The position numbers were made by a program, and so were the translations under genes. A DNA stretch of 64,000 nucleotides from Deltaproteobacteria bacterium (GTDB lineage Bacteria; Myxococcota; Myxococcia; SLRQ01), in NCBI GenBank assembly GCA_029210625.1, contig JARGFU010000022.1, forward strand, positions 25,051 to 89,050, written 5' to 3'. The notes under the pieces were generated by a model, which saw only the letters and a list, made by a program, of their open reading frames with translations, did no database searches and was not told the DNA's origin. Below, one piece after another: positions 9,701 through 20,700 of this stretch (positions are counted from its first letter, which is position 1; every line of letters starts with the position of its first letter).

Positions 9701-12700
9701 GGGCGCCCCAGGTCAGCTCCGCCGGCAGCGGGGTGTCCACGTGGCCGGCGTCGGTCCAGGCCGTGGGGACCTGATGGCAGTCGGCGCAGACCACCTCGCG
9801 ATGCCAGCCGCTGGCGCCCAGGTGGCTCTGGTGGGCGCCCACCCCGGTGTCGCTGGTCACCGTGTCGCCCGCGGCGTCGACCGGCGGGGCGTCGCTCGAG
9901 GCCGAGCCATGGCAGGTGTTGCAGGCCAGGGGCACGAGCTGCACGGTCCCGTCCACGTGCTCGGAGGGCGTCGAGAAGGTCTGGCCGGCCGCGGCGTCGG
10001 GGTGACAGCTCTCGCAGTCGGTGCGCGGGACGTGGGGGTAGGCCGGAGGCAGACCGTGGCAGTTGCCGCAGGCGGCCTGGCTGCCATCGACGGTGGTCCA
10101 GACCGGCGTCGTGTCGGCGCCGCCGGCGATCAGGGTCTGGCCGTGGCAGTAGTTGTCGCAGGAGCCCCCGGAGTAGGTCGGCGTGGCGCCGTCGTTGACC
10201 GGGAGGGTGCCCCAGGTCAGCTCCGCCGGCAGGGGCGTGTCGAGGTGGCCGACGTCGGTCCAGGCCGCCGGGACCTGATGGCAGTCGGAGCAGACCAGCC
10301 TCCGGTGCCAGCTGTTGGTCCCGAGGTGGCTCTGGTGGGCCCCGACGCCCGCGTGGGTGGTGAGCGCGTCGCCGCCCGTGTCGACCGGCGGCGCGTTGCT
10401 GGTCGCGGAGCCGTGGCAGGTGTTACAGGCCAGCGGCACCAGATCGACGATGCCGTCGACGTGCTGCGCCGGAGCCGAGAAGCTCAGGCCGGCGGCGGCG
10501 TCCGGGTGGCAGGTCTCGCAGTCGCTGCGGGCGACATGGGGGAAGGCCGGGGGCAGGCCGTGGCAGGTGCCGCAAGCTGCCTGGCTGCCATCGACGGTCG
10601 TCCAGCTCGGGGTGGTCTCGCTGCCGCCGGCGATCAGGGTCTGGCCGTGGCAGTAGGTGTCGCAGCTGCCGGCCACGAAGGTCGGGACCGAGCCGTCGGC
10701 CAGGGCCACGGCGCCCCAGGTCAGCTCGGCGGGGAGCGGGGTGTCGGTGTGGCCGACGTCCCCGACGGCCGCCGGGACGAGGTGGCAGTCGTCGCAGCCG
10801 ACGGCCCGGTGCCAGGAGGTGTCACCCGCGACGTGGCTCTGGTGGGCCCCGACGCCGGGCGCGCTCGTCGCCAGGTTGCCCAGGGTGTCCTGGGGCGGCG
10901 CGTCGTTGGTCGCCGAGCCGTGGCAGGAGTTGCAGGAGAGGGTCAGCTGGACGAGCCCGTCGATGTGCGTGGCGGGATCGTCGGGGGTGGTGCCGGTGAA
11001 GGGATGGCAGCCCGAGCAGTCGGTGGCGGCGACCGCCGGGTGGGGCCCCGCCGGAGGCAGCCCGTGGCAGGTGCCGCAGGCGGCCTGCGTGCCGTCCACG
11101 GTGGTCCAGTCGGGGGTCGTGTCGCTGCCGCCCGAGAGGAGGGTCTGGCCGTGGCAGTAGTTGTCGCAGGAGCCCCCGATGAAGGTCGGAGCGGCGCCGT
11201 CGGCCAGGGGCAGGCCTCCCCAGGTGAGCTCCGCGGGCAGCGGCGTGTCGACGTGGCCCGGATCCGTCCACTGGAGGGGCACCCGGTGGCAGGCGTCGCA
11301 CTGCACCTCGCGGTGCCAGGAGCTGGTGCCGAGGTGACTCTGGTGAGCGCCCACGCTCGTCAGCGCGGTGCTGGCGTTGCCGGTGGTGTCCACCGGCGGG
11401 GCGTCGCTGGTGGCGCCGCCGTGGCAGGTGTTGCACTGCAGCGGCACGAGGTCGACGACGCCATCGACGTGGCGATCCGGCTCCAGGAAGCTGAACCCCG
11501 CGCCGATGTCCGGGTGGCAGCTCTGGCAGTCGAAGCGCGCGGGATGGGGGTAGGCCGGCGGCAGCCCGTGGCAGGTGCCGCAGCTGGCCTGGCTGCCATC
11601 GACGGTGGTCCAGACGGGGGTCGTCTCACTCCCACCGGGCAGGAGAGTCTGACCGTGGCAGTAGTTGTCACAGGAGCCGGCGGTGAAGGTCGGCGCCGCC
11701 GCGTCGGCCAGGGGCACGGCGCCCCAGGTCAGCTCGGCGGGCAGCGGGGTGTCGATGTGGCCGGGGGAGTCCAGGGCGGCCGGGTAGAGGTGGCAGTCGG
11801 TGCACTTGAGGTCCCGGTGCCAGCCCGATCCGGCGGCCAGGTGGGAGGCGTGGGCGCCCACGCCGCGCAGGGAGGTGTCGACGCCGCCGGTGGTGTCGGC
11901 GGGCGGAGCCGGGCCGGTGGCGGGATCACCATGGCAGCTGGTGCAGCCCAGGGGGCCGAGGTCGACGGTTCCGTCCACGTGGCGCTGGGGCTCGAGGAAG
12001 GTGAGGCCATCGGTGTCGATCGTGGGGTGGCAGCGGGAGCAGTCGGTGTCGACCGGGTGTGGCGCCTGAGGTGGCAGCGCGTGGCAGGTGCCGCAGGCCG
12101 CCTGGCTTCCGTCGACGGTGGTCCACTCCGGGGTGGTGTTGGTGCCGCCGGGGTGGAGGGTGACCCCGTGGCAGTAGACGCCGTCGCAGCGGAGCCGATC
12201 CCAGACCGGGCTGGCCCCATCGGCGAGGGGCACGCCCCCCCAGGTCAGCTCGGCGGGCCTCGGGGTGTCGATGTGGCCGACGTCTCCCACGGCGATCGGG
12301 ACCAGGTGGCAGTCCTCGCAGACCACGTCGCGGTGCCAGTCCGAGCCCTCGACCAGGTGGCTGCGGTGGGCGCCCACCTCGGTCGCGCTCGTCAGGGAGC
12401 CGCCCCGCAGGTCCAGGGGGGGAGCGCCGCTCTCCTCGTCGCCGTGACAGAGGACGGCGCAGCTGAGCTCCGTCACGCCGCCATCGGTGCCGCCGCCATC
12501 GGTGCCGCCGCCATCGGTGCCGCCACCATCGGTGCCGCCACCATCGGTGCCGCCACCATCGGTGCCGCCGCCGTCGGTGCCGCCGCCGTCGGTGCCGCCG
12601 CCGTCGGTGTCGCCGCCGTCGGTGCCGCCACCATCGGTGCCGCCGCCGTCGGTGTTGCCGCCGTCGGTACCGGCGTCGGGTAGGCGGCCCCCGGGGTCGG

Positions 12701-12770
12701 AACACTCGCAACCGGCGAAGGACAGAACCAGACAGACACCGAGAATCAGCTCGCGCGATAGTGCTCGCAA
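3750..12770 (-). CDS. Giant multiheme c-type cytochrome lipoprotein (about 83 heme motifs)
   Basis: From TTG 12770 (SD GGAGGGGA upstream) the product is 3006 residues. It has a 20-residue lipoprotein signal ending LSFAGC and then a Thr-Asp-Gly-Gly linker. Residues about 104-2457 form 14 tandem repeats of about 168 residues. Each carries four CxxCH motifs plus one longer motif, CX4CH in repeat 1 (CDGVYCH) and CX3CH in the others (CDNYCH). The layout matches the Geobacter-type CxxxxCH...CxxCH domain. The tail (about 2457-3006) adds about 13 more motifs and ends in a module shared with the other giant. By my count there are 83 motifs: 67 CxxCH, 15 CX3CH and 1 CX4CH. It should be exported, lipidated and loaded with heme by the CcsA/ResB pair encoded just upstream. 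Function as an electron conduit or store is inferred. A longer TTG start at 12830 lacks a sensible signal. Confidence 0.9.
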   Translation of the reverse strand: MRALSRELILGVCLVLSFAGCECSDPGGRLPDAGTDGGNTDGGGTDGGGTDGGDTDGGGTDGGGTDGGGTDGGGTDGGGTDGGGTDGGGTDGGGTDGGVTELSCAVLCHGDEESGAPPLDLRGGSLTSATEVGAHRSHLVEGSDWHRDVVCEDCHLVPIAVGDVGHIDTPRPAELTWGGVPLADGASPVWDRLRCDGVYCHGVTLHPGGTNTTPEWTTVDGSQAACGTCHALPPQAPHPVDTDCSRCHPTIDTDGLTFLEPQRHVDGTVDLGPLGCTSCHGDPATGPAPPADTTGGVDTSLRGVGAHASHLAAGSGWHRDLKCTDCHLYPAALDSPGHIDTPLPAELTWGAVPLADAAAPTFTAGSCDNYCHGQTLLPGGSETTPVWTTVDGSQASCGTCHGLPPAYPHPARFDCQSCHPDIGAGFSFLEPDRHVDGVVDLVPLQCNTCHGGATSDAPPVDTTGNASTALTSVGAHQSHLGTSSWHREVQCDACHRVPLQWTDPGHVDTPLPAELTWGGLPLADGAAPTFIGGSCDNYCHGQTLLSGGSDTTPDWTTVDGTQAACGTCHGLPPAGPHPAVAATDCSGCHPFTGTTPDDPATHIDGLVQLTLSCNSCHGSATNDAPPQDTLGNLATSAPGVGAHQSHVAGDTSWHRAVGCDDCHLVPAAVGDVGHTDTPLPAELTWGAVALADGSVPTFVAGSCDTYCHGQTLIAGGSETTPSWTTVDGSQAACGTCHGLPPAFPHVARSDCETCHPDAAAGLSFSAPAQHVDGIVDLVPLACNTCHGSATSNAPPVDTGGDALTTHAGVGAHQSHLGTNSWHRRLVCSDCHQVPAAWTDVGHLDTPLPAELTWGTLPVNDGATPTYSGGSCDNYCHGQTLIAGGADTTPVWTTVDGSQAACGNCHGLPPAYPHVPRTDCESCHPDAAAGQTFSTPSEHVDGTVQLVPLACNTCHGSASSDAPPVDAAGDTVTSDTGVGAHQSHLGASGWHREVVCADCHQVPTAWTDAGHVDTPLPAELTWGALAAADGATATWAAGSCDNYCHGQTLLTGGSDTTPAWTTVDGSQAACGTCHGLPPAGPHPAVDPADCSGCHPFTGTTPDAPASHIDGVVDLSLSCNSCHGSATNDAPPSDTNGNTATTDPGVGAHQSHVDGDTSWHAPIACEECHLVPAAYDDAGHLDSALPAETVWGSTATADGASPTYAGGDCTNYCHGETLGGGSETTPTWTTVDGSQAACGSCHGTPPPFPHANRSDCEACHPDAGPGMTFTDPASHVDGTVDLIGFACNSCHGSATSNAPPVDTTNGSATTLSGVGAHQSHLGASTWHRTIPCTDCHLLPGVYTDPGHIDTPLPAELTWAALPTADGATATWAAGSCDNYCHGQTLLGGGTNTTPAWTTVDGSQAACGTCHGLPPAFPHVARSDCESCHPDAAPGQTFSAPAQHVDGTVQLVPLACNTCHGSATSNAPPVDTSGASATTLSSVGAHQSHLGASTWHRTIPCADCHLVPAAWTDAGHVDTPLPAELSWAAVPTADGATATWAAGSCDNYCHGQTLLTGGTNTTPAWTTVDGSQAACGTCHGLPPAFPHVDRSDCESCHPDAAPGQTFSAPAQHVDGTVDLVPLACNTCHGDATSDAPPVDTGGATVTTDPGVGAHESHLTGSAWRADIACEECHLVPAVYTDAGHIDSDLPAELTWGTTAGADGATPSYAGGTCDNYCHGQTLTDGGGSDTTPDWTTVDGSQAACGTCHGLPPGGNHPTNPDCASCHPDAGPGLTITDSTQHVDGDVDLVPLLCNTCHGSATSDAPPVDTAGDVLTTDTGVGAHQSHLGSSTWHRPVICTDCHLVPSAWTDPGHMDTPLPAELTWGALPTGDGATATWAAGSCDNYCHGQTLMTGGTDTTPVWTTVNGTQAACGTCHGLPPDYPHVDRGDCQSCHPDAAAGLTFSTPAQHVDGTVQLVPLLCNTCHGSASSDAPPVDTAGDTLTSDTGVGAHQSHLGSSTWRAPIACDACHQVPTAYTDAGHMDTDLPAELSWGALPQADGAIPGWTGASCDNYCHGQTLISGGTNTTPVWTTVDGSQDACGTCHGLPPAFPHVGRSDCETCHPDAGAGQTIVNAVQHVNGTVELVPLLCNTCHGSAANDAPPVNTTGASLTTLTGVGAHQSHLGASAWHRTIPCSDCHLVPAAWTDAGHLDTPLPAELTWDAVPTADGAIPGWTGASCDNYCHGQTLMSGGTNTTPIWTTVNGTQAACGTCHGAPPAAPHVARTDCESCHPDAAPGQTFSAPAQHVDGTVQLSPMSCNSCHGSPTSDAPPVDTAGDSATNDPQVGAHQAHLVTGTSWRADIACTECHLVPASYTDAGHIDGDGVAETTWGATASADGASPSYSGGDCSNYCHGATLGGGSDTTPTWTTVDGTQDACGTCHGVAPPGPHPVVAPTDCSGCHPFTGTTPVDPQTHVDGTVDLLCESCHAYPPLPGSQDYAGGGGAHDLHFTTLGFGCATCHGHNGSGPTHDEGGGTVLQANVDVVFGATPVYPGGTTPTNGLSPSHTASANPTCRVGCHDPLPGDVAELNNVATWTDTTIGCNECHDEPGITLDTSHDHDPASTGDDLVIRASCQECHDVSNHASGTVAIVDPDPTDGFTYAATGLSGLCRTCHDGGAGTFFQGQTPPDKSSYWSIPCQHSVAGLDCESCHDRHGSAAGTMLVYREEDLCYGCHDGSVASTNLTTPFGRASHHPIVDSEQTGWEVECTSCHEVHVATTGLSPLESSLPGAVLYGSEGRVPQTVGGVWTSPSNYQPVTLTGAATDRQAFLCFKCHTPARSGYTGQDVGRDFNPNNPRYHAVWGASKATGLGTYVAPWDGASGMACTDCHASASGTDPAGAHGSDVSPLLKGLWNQNTGRTGNVTGHLCFNCHSPTVYGANCTNENGSASGFREAGGRNLHCRRHDNRPCAACHGMVPHGWKRPYPIATDQDGAPYEYPTSNYGMQSDSNMANWGPTNGWSENDCHNQIGSCG
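5400..12465 (-). repeat. Array of 14 tandem about 504-bp coding repeats
   Basis: The central part of the giant cytochrome gene repeats about every 504 bases, 14 times. Landmarks recurring in each unit are [49 protein letters not shown], CxxCHPD and HVDG. Repeats differ at many positions but long DNA stretches are near identical, so assembly of copy number deserves care. Three unit junctions (about 5450, 9480 and 10990) carry a variant ending [12 protein letters not shown], which suggests block duplication or gene conversion. Confidence 0.9.
12478..12672 (-). repeat. 15-bp tandem repeat coding a TDGGG linker (13 copies)
   Basis: Thirteen copies of a 15-base unit (ccatcggtgccgccg and close variants) encode TDGGG-type pentapeptides directly after the lipoprotein signal of the giant cytochrome. 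The variation is mostly synonymous (gat/gac). It is a flexible surface spacer and probably a slippage-prone tract. Confidence 0.9.
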
Positions 12771-12864
12771 GAACGCTCCCCTCCGCGCCGCAGGGAGTGC
12801 ACGAACCGAACCAGCGCTCAGCTCCGCCAAGCCCTTGAAATCTGGAACCTTGACCGCCTTCCGA

Positions 12865-12882
12865 GTGGGGCATATGCCCCAC
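12865..12882. promoter_or_regulatory. 18-bp perfect palindrome upstream of giant cytochrome gene
   Basis: GTGGGGCATATGCCCCAC is a perfect 18-base inverted repeat, 95 bases upstream of the TTG start at 12770 and inside the only sizeable gap (188 bases) of the cytochrome cluster. It could be an operator for a dimeric regulator or a transcript hairpin. No clear promoter boxes are visible beside it. Confidence 0.4.
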
Positions 12883-12958
12883 CCTACGCCAGGTTTGCGC
12901 AGGCGATCCGCACGGCCGGATGCGACGAAAGGATTACGTCGATCCGGTCCTCCGGACT

Positions 12959-13783
12959 TCAGTCCACCATGAACTCGGTGTGGACCGTCGCCGCCACCCG
13001 GGAGATGACGAAGAAGGCGAAGACGGAGAGGCCGAGGAGGAAGAGGATAGCCCAGGCGGAGGCCTTGCCCTTCACCCGCCAGGTGATCCGGACGTGGAGG
13101 AAGAGGCCGTAGGCGATCCAGGTCGCCAGGGCCCAGGTCTCGATGGGGTCCCAGTCCCAGTAGCGCCCCCAGGCCTCCTGGGCCCAGAGGGCGCCCGCGG
13201 CGACCATGAAGGTCACGGCGATGAAGCCGAAGGCGACGAGCCGGTAGCCCAGGTCGTCGAGGCCGGCGAGCGCCGCACCGAGCTCGGGATCCTGCGCGCC
13301 GCGGCCGCGGCGTTCACGCACGAGGTACGCGAAGGCCACCGCCGACGCGACCAGGATCGATCCGTAGGCGACCTTGGCGAAGCCGATGTGGATCATCAGC
13401 CAGACGCTCTCGAAGGTGGCCGGCAGAGGCTCGACCTCGGGGCTCGAGAGCACGCCCCAGCCCAGCAGCAGGACCGAGAGGCCGAGCACCGGCCCGGCGG
13501 CCAGGCGCAGCGACTCTCGGCGCCAGAGCAGCGCGACCAGGATCGCCACCCCCACCCAGACGCTGGAGGAGAGCACCTCCAGGACGTTGATGTAGGGGCC
13601 GTGGCCGACCCTCACCCAGCGCAGGACGATGGAGAGGCCGAGGAGCGCGAGGCCCAGCGCGGCGGTCGAGAGCACCACCTGGCCGGGGCGCTTGCCCCCC
13701 CAGATCAGGGCGGCCCAGCCGGCGAGGGAGCCGAGGGCCAGGGCGATGGTCCCTGCCCAGAGCAGACCGATCTCGAGGCTCAC
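12959..13783 (-). CDS. ccsA: Cytochrome c assembly protein CcsA/ResC-like
   Basis: This 274-residue multi-pass membrane protein belongs to the CcmF/CcsA heme-handling family. About eight hydrophobic segments can be seen, and the signature Trp-rich motif [15 protein letters not shown] lies in the C-terminal half with conserved flanking His residues ([18 protein letters not shown]). In System II cytochrome c biogenesis, CcsA with CcsB/ResB moves heme outside and attaches it to CxxCH. The GTG start overlaps the ResB-like stop (GTGA), so the two are translationally coupled. It sits between two giant multiheme genes, which are its likely clients. Length fits the family (about 270-330). Confidence 0.88.
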   Translation of the reverse strand: MSLEIGLLWAGTIALALGSLAGWAALIWGGKRPGQVVLSTAALGLALLGLSIVLRWVRVGHGPYINVLEVLSSSVWVGVAILVALLWRRESLRLAAGPVLGLSVLLLGWGVLSSPEVEPLPATFESVWLMIHIGFAKVAYGSILVASAVAFAYLVRERRGRGAQDPELGAALAGLDDLGYRLVAFGFIAVTFMVAAGALWAQEAWGRYWDWDPIETWALATWIAYGLFLHVRITWRVKGKASAWAILFLLGLSVFAFFVISRVAATVHTEFMVD

Positions 13784-14787
13784 GCCGGGCTCCTTCCCTT
13801 CTTCCTTCCGCGCATCGTCCAGAGGTAGTGCCAGAGGAGGAAGAAGGGCAAGGCTGCGAGCAGGGTCACCACCACCGGCCAGACCGGATCGTAGGGGGCC
13901 GAGAGGCGGGCGTAGGTGGGCAGCGCCTCGAGGCGCAGGGTGCCCAGAGGCAGCTCGAGCGCCTGCCCCACCGCCAGCCGCCAGGGCTCGGTCGCACCGG
14001 GGAGGATCAGCGCGACGCGAGCCTCGGGGGGGGCCTCGAGCCGCCACCGCTCCCCCTCGCCCCGCAGGTCGGGCAGCTCGAGCTCGGCGGAGATGGCGCC
14101 GCTTCCTCCCGGCAGGTTCAGCACCTGCACCTGCTCGAGGGGTTTTCTCCGGTACTCGGGGAAGGTGATCGCCCCCTGGCTGCGAGCGCCCGAGGGCGTG
14201 GTCAGGGAGAAGAGGGCGGCGAAGCCGGCGTTGGGCCAGAGGGAGTAGCGCACCCCGCTCACGCTCACCCCCTGCCCCGGTCGCAGGACGATGGAGCGGA
14301 CCGCCCCACCCTCCTCGTTCACCTGCAGCCGGGCCTCGGCCGCGAGCTGAGTGCCGCTGCGGTGGTACTCGACCTGGTAGCGCTCGAGGCGCACCCCCGC
14401 CTCCTGGAGCCAGCCGGGCGCCAGGGGCCCCCGGCTCCGCACGGTGGCGGCCAGACCCCGCTCTTGCCCCTCGATGAGGAGGAGCTCGCACTCCTGATGG
14501 ACGAGGCGTCCGGCGCCGGCCACGCCGCAGAGTCCGATGAGGGCCAGGTGGAAGCCCAGGAGGCCGGGCTTGCGCAGGAAGCCCTTCCAGCGCCGCGCCA
14601 CCGTGGCCACGAGGTTGAGGGCCAGGGCGAAGAGCAGGGCAACCCTGGGCCACTCGCTCTCGACGAGCTCCTGGGCGCCAAGGACGAGGATGACCATGAG
14701 GACGAGCAGCAGCCCGGCCGTGAGCCGGAGCGAGGCCAGGCCCGCGAGGCCCCGACGCCACCCACGCCCCGCCCGAGCGGCCCTCAT
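13780..14787 (-). CDS. ResB/CcsB-like cytochrome c biogenesis protein
   Basis: The 335-residue protein has three N-terminal hydrophobic helices (LRLTAGLLLVLMVILVLGA, VALLFALALNLVATV, LLGFHLALIGLCGVAGAG), a large periplasmic domain with beta-strands (about 110-300), and a last helix ending in a Lys/Arg-rich tail. This is the topology of ResB/CcsB, the heme-delivery partner of CcsA. It is shorter than usual ResB and the sequence match is weaker than for CcsA. The start is ATG 14787 with GGGGAG 5-6 bases upstream, 10 bases after the stop of the preceding giant gene. The order giant, resB, ccsA, giant implies co-expression with clients. Confidence 0.7.
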   Translation of the reverse strand: MRAARAGRGWRRGLAGLASLRLTAGLLLVLMVILVLGAQELVESEWPRVALLFALALNLVATVARRWKGFLRKPGLLGFHLALIGLCGVAGAGRLVHQECELLLIEGQERGLAATVRSRGPLAPGWLQEAGVRLERYQVEYHRSGTQLAAEARLQVNEEGGAVRSIVLRPGQGVSVSGVRYSLWPNAGFAALFSLTTPSGARSQGAITFPEYRRKPLEQVQVLNLPGGSGAISAELELPDLRGEGERWRLEAPPEARVALILPGATEPWRLAVGQALELPLGTLRLEALPTYARLSAPYDPVWPVVVTLLAALPFFLLWHYLWTMRGRKKGRSPA

Positions 14788-14797
14788 GGGCTCTCCC

Positions 14798-17700
14798 CTA
14801 GCCGCAAGTTCCAATGTCGTTGTGGCAGTCGCTCTCGGACCAGCTGCCACTCGGTCCCCAGTTGGCCATGTTGCTGTCGGTCGCAAATCCGTAGCCGGTG
14901 GTCGGCCTGCGGTAGGGCAGCGGATCGGTGTCGACCACGATCGGGTAGGGCCGCTGCCAGCCGTGGGGGATCATCCCGTGGCACCCCGAGCACGCCACGT
15001 TCCCCCCGTGCCGCCGGCAGTGCAGGTTGTCGCCGCCGGCCACCCGGAAGCCGGTGGCGGTCGAGTTCTGGCTGCAGTTGTTCCCACCGTAGACGCTCGG
15101 ATCGTGGCAGCGGTGACAGAAGTTGTTGGCGGTGGTCCCGCCGGTGTTCTGATCCCAGACCCCCCCCACGAGCATGTAGTTCACCCCCGAACCGTGGGGG
15201 CCCTTGTCGCTCGCCGCATCATCGGTGTTGTGGCAGTCCGAACAGGTGATCTCGGCCCCGGCGGACCAGCCGCCCACGAAGGAGCCCGTGGTCATCGTGC
15301 TGTCCCGGGTGACGGCGTGCATCCGCTGGTTGTTCGGGTTGAAGTCGAGGGCCAGGTTGGTGCGCAGGCCGCCCGAGAGGGTGTCGCCGGGCGCTCCGGT
15401 GCCCCAGGCCCAGTCGGAGTGGCACTTGAAGCAGATCTGCCACTCGGCGGTGACCGGATCGATCACGGAGTAGGCGGTACCCGCCGGCTCGGTCCAGGCC
15501 CCCAGGCCGCTCCAGTCGACGTCGACCCCGCTGACCCCCTGGAGGGGGCTGTCGCCTCCGAGGGTGCGGGTGCCCTGGGAGTGGAGGGTCGCGCCGGCCT
15601 CGTGGACGTCGTGGCAGTCCTGGCAGGCCACGTGCCGGTTCGCCCCGAAGTAGGTGCCGTCGCCGAAGGCGGCCGAGGCCTCGGCGATGCTGTCGTGGAC
15701 CGTGTCCGAGAGGACCGGGTGGGCCCTGGTGTCGGCGAGAGGTGTCTGGATGTCCTTGCCGGCGCCGGTGCCATGGCACTCGAAGCAGAGGAAGCTCGCC
15801 GCCGCGTTGTTGCCGATGGGGCTGCCGTGGAGGAGCGAATCGTAGCGGGAGTAGTGCACCGCCGCGAAGGGCAGGCCGCTCTCGGTGGGCGAGCTGTCGT
15901 CGGGATCGGCGTGGCACTTCGTGCAGTTGCGGCCGAAGCTCGAGCCGTCGTGGAAGTTGTAATAGCCCGTGACGTAGTCGTGGGCGCTGCTGGCGTAGGA
16001 GAGGGCCGAGATGGCCGGGTGCAGCTCACCGCCGATGGTCACCGGGTATTGGTGGCAGGAGGTGCAGCCGCCGCCGGTCGAGAGGGCCCCGTCGAAGTCG
16101 GTGGCCATGGCCGGGTCGGTGGCGGTGCGGCTCGCCGCGGTGCGGGCGTCCTCGTAGAGGTTGTTCTCGTGGGTGGTCAGGACTCCCTCGGTGTGGGGGT
16201 GGTCGTTGTGGCACATGTTGGTGCAGCTGCGCGCCGCAGGCGCGACCGAGTCCAGGGGGTTGGCCCAGGTGGCGTCGGGGCTGGCGGGATCGAAGCTGTC
16301 GTTGACCAGCGTGACGTTCCCGATGGCGTGGCGGCTGACGATGGTCGCCCCGCCCAGGGTCGTGGTGGTCGCGCCGTTCATCCGCACCCAGAGATCGTTG
16401 TGGCAGCCGTTGCACTCGACGCCGCCCTCCGACTCGCCGGCGGCGAAGCCTCCGGAGTGGCCGTGGCAGCTCACGCACTTGGTCGTGTAGTGCCCCGCGG
16501 TGCCCGGGGTGCTGTCCGAGTTCCGGAACTGCGGAGTGCCTCCCACGTTCTGGGTCTGGGTGTGGCAGACCTCGCAGGGGCCGGTGCCGGTGCCCGTGGC
16601 CAGGCCGTAGGGCTCTACCCCGGTCGTCATCAGCCGGAAGTCCACGGCCTTCGCGCCGCTGTTCGGGGTCTGGATGGTCTCGTTGACCAGGTAGATGTTC
16701 CGGCTGCCGTGGGGGTCGTGGCAGGTGCGGCAGGTGAAGGTCGTACCCCAGGTGCCGTAGTCGGTGGAGGTGTTGTCGCTGTTGTGGACCTTGAGGGCGT
16801 GGCAGCCGGTGCAGAGCGAATCGTCGTTGTCCCGCCGCAGGAGGTTCCCGTCGCCGGCGCCGATGGTGATCGGGCCGTCGTAGGTGACGCTGCTGGAGTC
16901 GGCGTAGTGCGGTCCGTGACAGGAGAGGCAGGTGACGTTCCCGGTGGTGTACGAGCCGCCGCCGCTGGCCAGGACGATGTTGTTGGTGATGTTGCCGTCG
17001 GAGTCGACCTCGAAGGTGTCTCCCTTCAAGGGCGCGCTCGAGAGGGCGGTCCCCCAGGTGATCCGGGTCGCGGTGGAGGAGGTGATCTGCCGGTACTGAT
17101 TCACGTTCGCGCCGCTGGTGAAGCGCACGAAGCTTCCCGTCAGGTCGGGCCAGGCCTGGGCCGCGTGGTCCAGGTAGGTCGGCGAGGGGCTGTCGCTGGC
17201 GACCGCCCCCTTGATGTAGGGCAGCTGGACGTCGAAGACGGTGTCGCCGTCGGCGTCGGCGTCGAGGGGCCGGGACCAGAAGTTCTGCGTCCGGCAGGGG
17301 CCGGCGCCGCAAGGATCGCCCAGGACGCACAAGCCGTCCGAGGGGAAGTAGCCGGCGCCGATGTCGCACTCGTCGCAGTTGGGTCCGGTGTAGCCCGTCT
17401 GGCAGGAGCAGACCGGCGCCGGGGTCAGGTCGCAGACCCCGCAGCTCGTGCCGTAGTACTGCCCGACGCAGTCGCAGATGGGCTGCTCGTTCTCGTCGAC
17501 GTAGCAGGTCCCTCCGTTGAGGCAGGTGACCCCGGTGCAGGGGTTCGTGGCGCGGCACTCCCCGTTGCGGGCCTGGTAGCCGCTGGCGCACGCATCGCAG
17601 TTCGGGCCGGCGTAGCCCGCCGGGCACTGGCAGTAGTAGTTGCCCACGGGGGTGCACTGGGAGCAGGTCGCCCCGAACCACTGGCCGGTGCAGTCGCAGA

Positions 17701-20700
17701 CCGCGCTGTCGTTCTGGTCGACGTAGCAGGTGCCCCCGTGCTCGCAGACCACGCCGCTGCAGGGATCGGTGTTCACGCAGACCCCGTTGCGCAGGGTGTA
17801 GCCGGTGTCGCACTGATCGCAGGCGGCCCCGGTGTAGCCGGTGTCGCAGGTGCAGCTGTAGCCGCCGGGCACGTACTGGTTCGGACCCCAGTTCTGGCAG
17901 GTCCCTCCGGTGAAGGCGGCGTCACCTCCGCAGGTGTCGGACTCCGCCGGGACGTAGCCGGTGTTCGTCGTGAACATGATGCCGTCGAAGCCCGGCCGCT
18001 CCTGGCCGCCCTCCCCGTTGTTCACCGAGATCGTGCAGGAGAGGACGTGCCCCCCCCGATCGAGCTGGATGGCGCCGTTGGCGTTCGCGGCCGCCCAGCA
18101 CCAGCGCTCGGTGAAGCCCAGGCCGGTGCAGCCCGTGCCATAGGTGCCGGCGTTCATCCCGTCCTTGGTGAGGCTGAACGCCAGCGTCCCCACGCCCGTG
18201 ACGCCGGTGAGGGTGCAGTCGTAGTCCTCACCGGGCTCGATGCTGTCGTCGCCCGAGACTCGCATCCAGAGCTTGAAGCTGGTGCCGTCGGGGGACTGGG
18301 TGGTGAAGGTCTGGGTGAGGGTGATCGTCTCGGTGCCCTGGCCCTGCTGGGTGTCCAGGCTGCAGTCGGTGCCGATGGCGCCGGCGAGGTTGATCTCGTC
18401 GCCGACGCAGGAGCTCGAGACGCAGGGCTGCCCCGCCCCCTGCGCCGCGTTGTTGGCGCAGACCTGGACCTCGGTGCCGGCGGCCGGGCCACTGCAGTCG
18501 CCGTAGCCACAGCGCTGGGGCGTGCCGGTGCAGGTCAGCGCCGAGCAGGTGGCGCCTCCGCCCCCGCCCCCGGTGAAGCCCGCGGAGCAGGTGCCGCAGT
18601 CGCCTCCGGTGAAGCCCATGGGGCAGTCGCAGTCGATCTCGTCGAGGTTCGGGGTGTCCTGGCAGGCCCCGGACACGCCGTTGCAGGAGCTGGCCAGGCA
18701 GTCCTCGTCCGGGATGCAGACCTTGTCGCTGTCCCGGTGGTGCTCTCCAGCGACGCACTCGACGGTCTCGCAAGCGAGGGGTGAGCAGCCGGTGCAGTCG
18801 AGGCCGAACCACTGGCCGACGCAGTCGCAGACCGGGTTGTCCCCGGCGTCGACGAAGCAGGTGCCGCCGTTCTGGCAGGTCACGCCGCTGCAGGGATCGG
18901 TGTTCACGCAGACGCCGTTGCGCATGATGTAGCCGGCGTCGCACTGATCGCAGGCGGCGCCGGTGTAGCCGGTGTCGCAGGTGCAGGAGGGCGTGCCCGG
19001 GTCGTAGACGTTCGGTCCCCAGTTCTGGCAGGTCCCGGCGGTGAAGGCCGCGTCACCCCCGCAGGTGTTGGTGTCGTTGGGCGTCTTGGCGGTGTCGGTG
19101 GTGAAGAAGATGCCGTCGAAGCCGGCGAACTCGTTGACGTCGCTGCCGGTGATGGTGCAGGAGAGGGTGTGGGAGCCCTGCTGGAGCTGGACCGTCCCGG
19201 CGGCGCTCGGCGCCGCCGCCCAGCACCACTGCTCGGTGAAGTTGATATCGGTGCAGGCGGTCCCGTGGGTGCCGGCGCCGAGGGAGGCCTCGGAGAAGGT
19301 GAAGGAGAGGGTCCCCGAGCCGGTGACCCCGGAGAGCGTGCAGCGGTACTCCTCGGTGCCCCCGTCCCAGCTCGCGTCGGCGGCGATCCGCATCCAGAGG
19401 CGGAAGGCGGTGCCGTCGATCGACTGGGTGGTGAAGGTCTGGGAGAAGGTCAGGGTGTAGGTCCCGACGTCGGAGCAGTCGGTGCCGATGGCGCCCCCCA
19501 CGGTGGTGCCGTCGCTCACGCAGGAGGTCGAGACGCAGGGCTGCCCGGCGCCCTGGTTCGCGTTGTTCGAGCAGGCCTGCTCCTCGATCGCCACCCCGCT
19601 GCCGACGCAGTCACCGAAGCCGCAGCGGTTGCCCGCCGTCACGCAGGCGTCGGCGGTGCAGGCTGCTCCCCCGCCGCCTCCCCCGGAGAAGCCCGTCACG
19701 CAGGTCGTGCAGACCTGGTCCGCGAAGCCGAGGGGGCAGTCACAGTAGTACTCGTCGCCGTTGGGGGTGGCCTGACAGGCGCCGCTCACGTCCCCGCAGG
19801 CGCCGACTCCGCAGGCGGTGTCGGGGACGCAGACCGCATCGACGTCCCGGTGGTGCTCTCCCCCGGGGCAGTCGCTCAGGTTGCAGTCGGCGGTGAGGGT
19901 CGCGCAGGTGCCGGCGCCACAGGCGGCCCCCTGGGCGCTGCAGGTGTCGCCGACGCAGGTCCCGGCGGTGAGGGTGTACCCCGGCGAGCAGCCCGCGCAG
20001 GCCGGATCGGCGAAGCCCACCGGGCAGTCGCAGACGATCTCGTCGCCGCTGGGGTTGGTCTTGCAGGCGCCCAGGACGCTGTTGCAGCTGGTCGGCACAC
20101 AGCTCTCGTCGGCGATGCAGGTGCCGTCGAGATCGGCGTGGTGGTTCGTGGGCAGGCAGGCGCTCGTCGAGCAGCCCGGGGGGTTGGAGATGCCGCAGGT
20201 GCCGAAGCCGCAGGCTGCGGCGTCGACCAGGCAGGCCTCGGCGGCGCAGGGCGTCCCCGAGAAGCCGCTGGCGCAGACCGAACAGCCGCTCCCCGAGGCG
20301 CCCACCGGGCAGGAGCCCGGCAGGGGGACGTTCACCGGGTGGGAGAGCGCGGCGCCGGTCCAGGTGCCGTGGCCGGCATCCTGGAGATCGCGAACCTGGT
20401 GACAGTTCAGGCACATCTGCCCGTAGGCGTTCTCGGAGCGGAGGAAGTGCCTGCCGGCAAAGCCCGCGGTGGCCGGCGCCCGGGCGTCGGCCGGGCGCTT
20501 CGCCTGGAGGTGCTGATCGTGACAGGTCGAGCACATCAGGGTCGCTCCCCCCTCGAGCCGGATTGCCATCTCGGGGTCGGTGGGGAAGTTCGCCGCCAGG
20601 GTCGGATTGTCCACCGCCGCGTCCCAGCGGTGGGAGGTGCCCGCCGTGCCGGGGGTCGCCTGATCCCCCAGCGAGAGGGGGAAGGCGTTGGTGTCGTGGC

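Noticed and set aside
5400..12465. CRISPR-like or satellite array
   Set aside because: Repeat unit is about 504 bases, in frame, and encodes conserved heme motifs throughout; no spacer/repeat structure.
12478..12672. Short tandem repeat as CRISPR or origin iterons
   Set aside because: It is a 15-base coding repeat giving a TDGGG linker inside a lipoprotein gene.
4524..12683. Uninterrupted 2719-codon frame on the plus strand opposite the giant cytochrome gene
   Set aside because: It mirrors the repeated minus-strand gene, has low-complexity Val/Ala/Gly/Arg composition and no recognisable domain. The minus strand has a signal peptide and dozens of CxxCH motifs.
14537..18784. Long plus-strand frame opposite the second giant gene
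   Set aside because: Antisense artefact of GC-rich codon bias; composition is Val/Gly/Arg-rich with no motifs, while the minus strand encodes EGF and heme domains.
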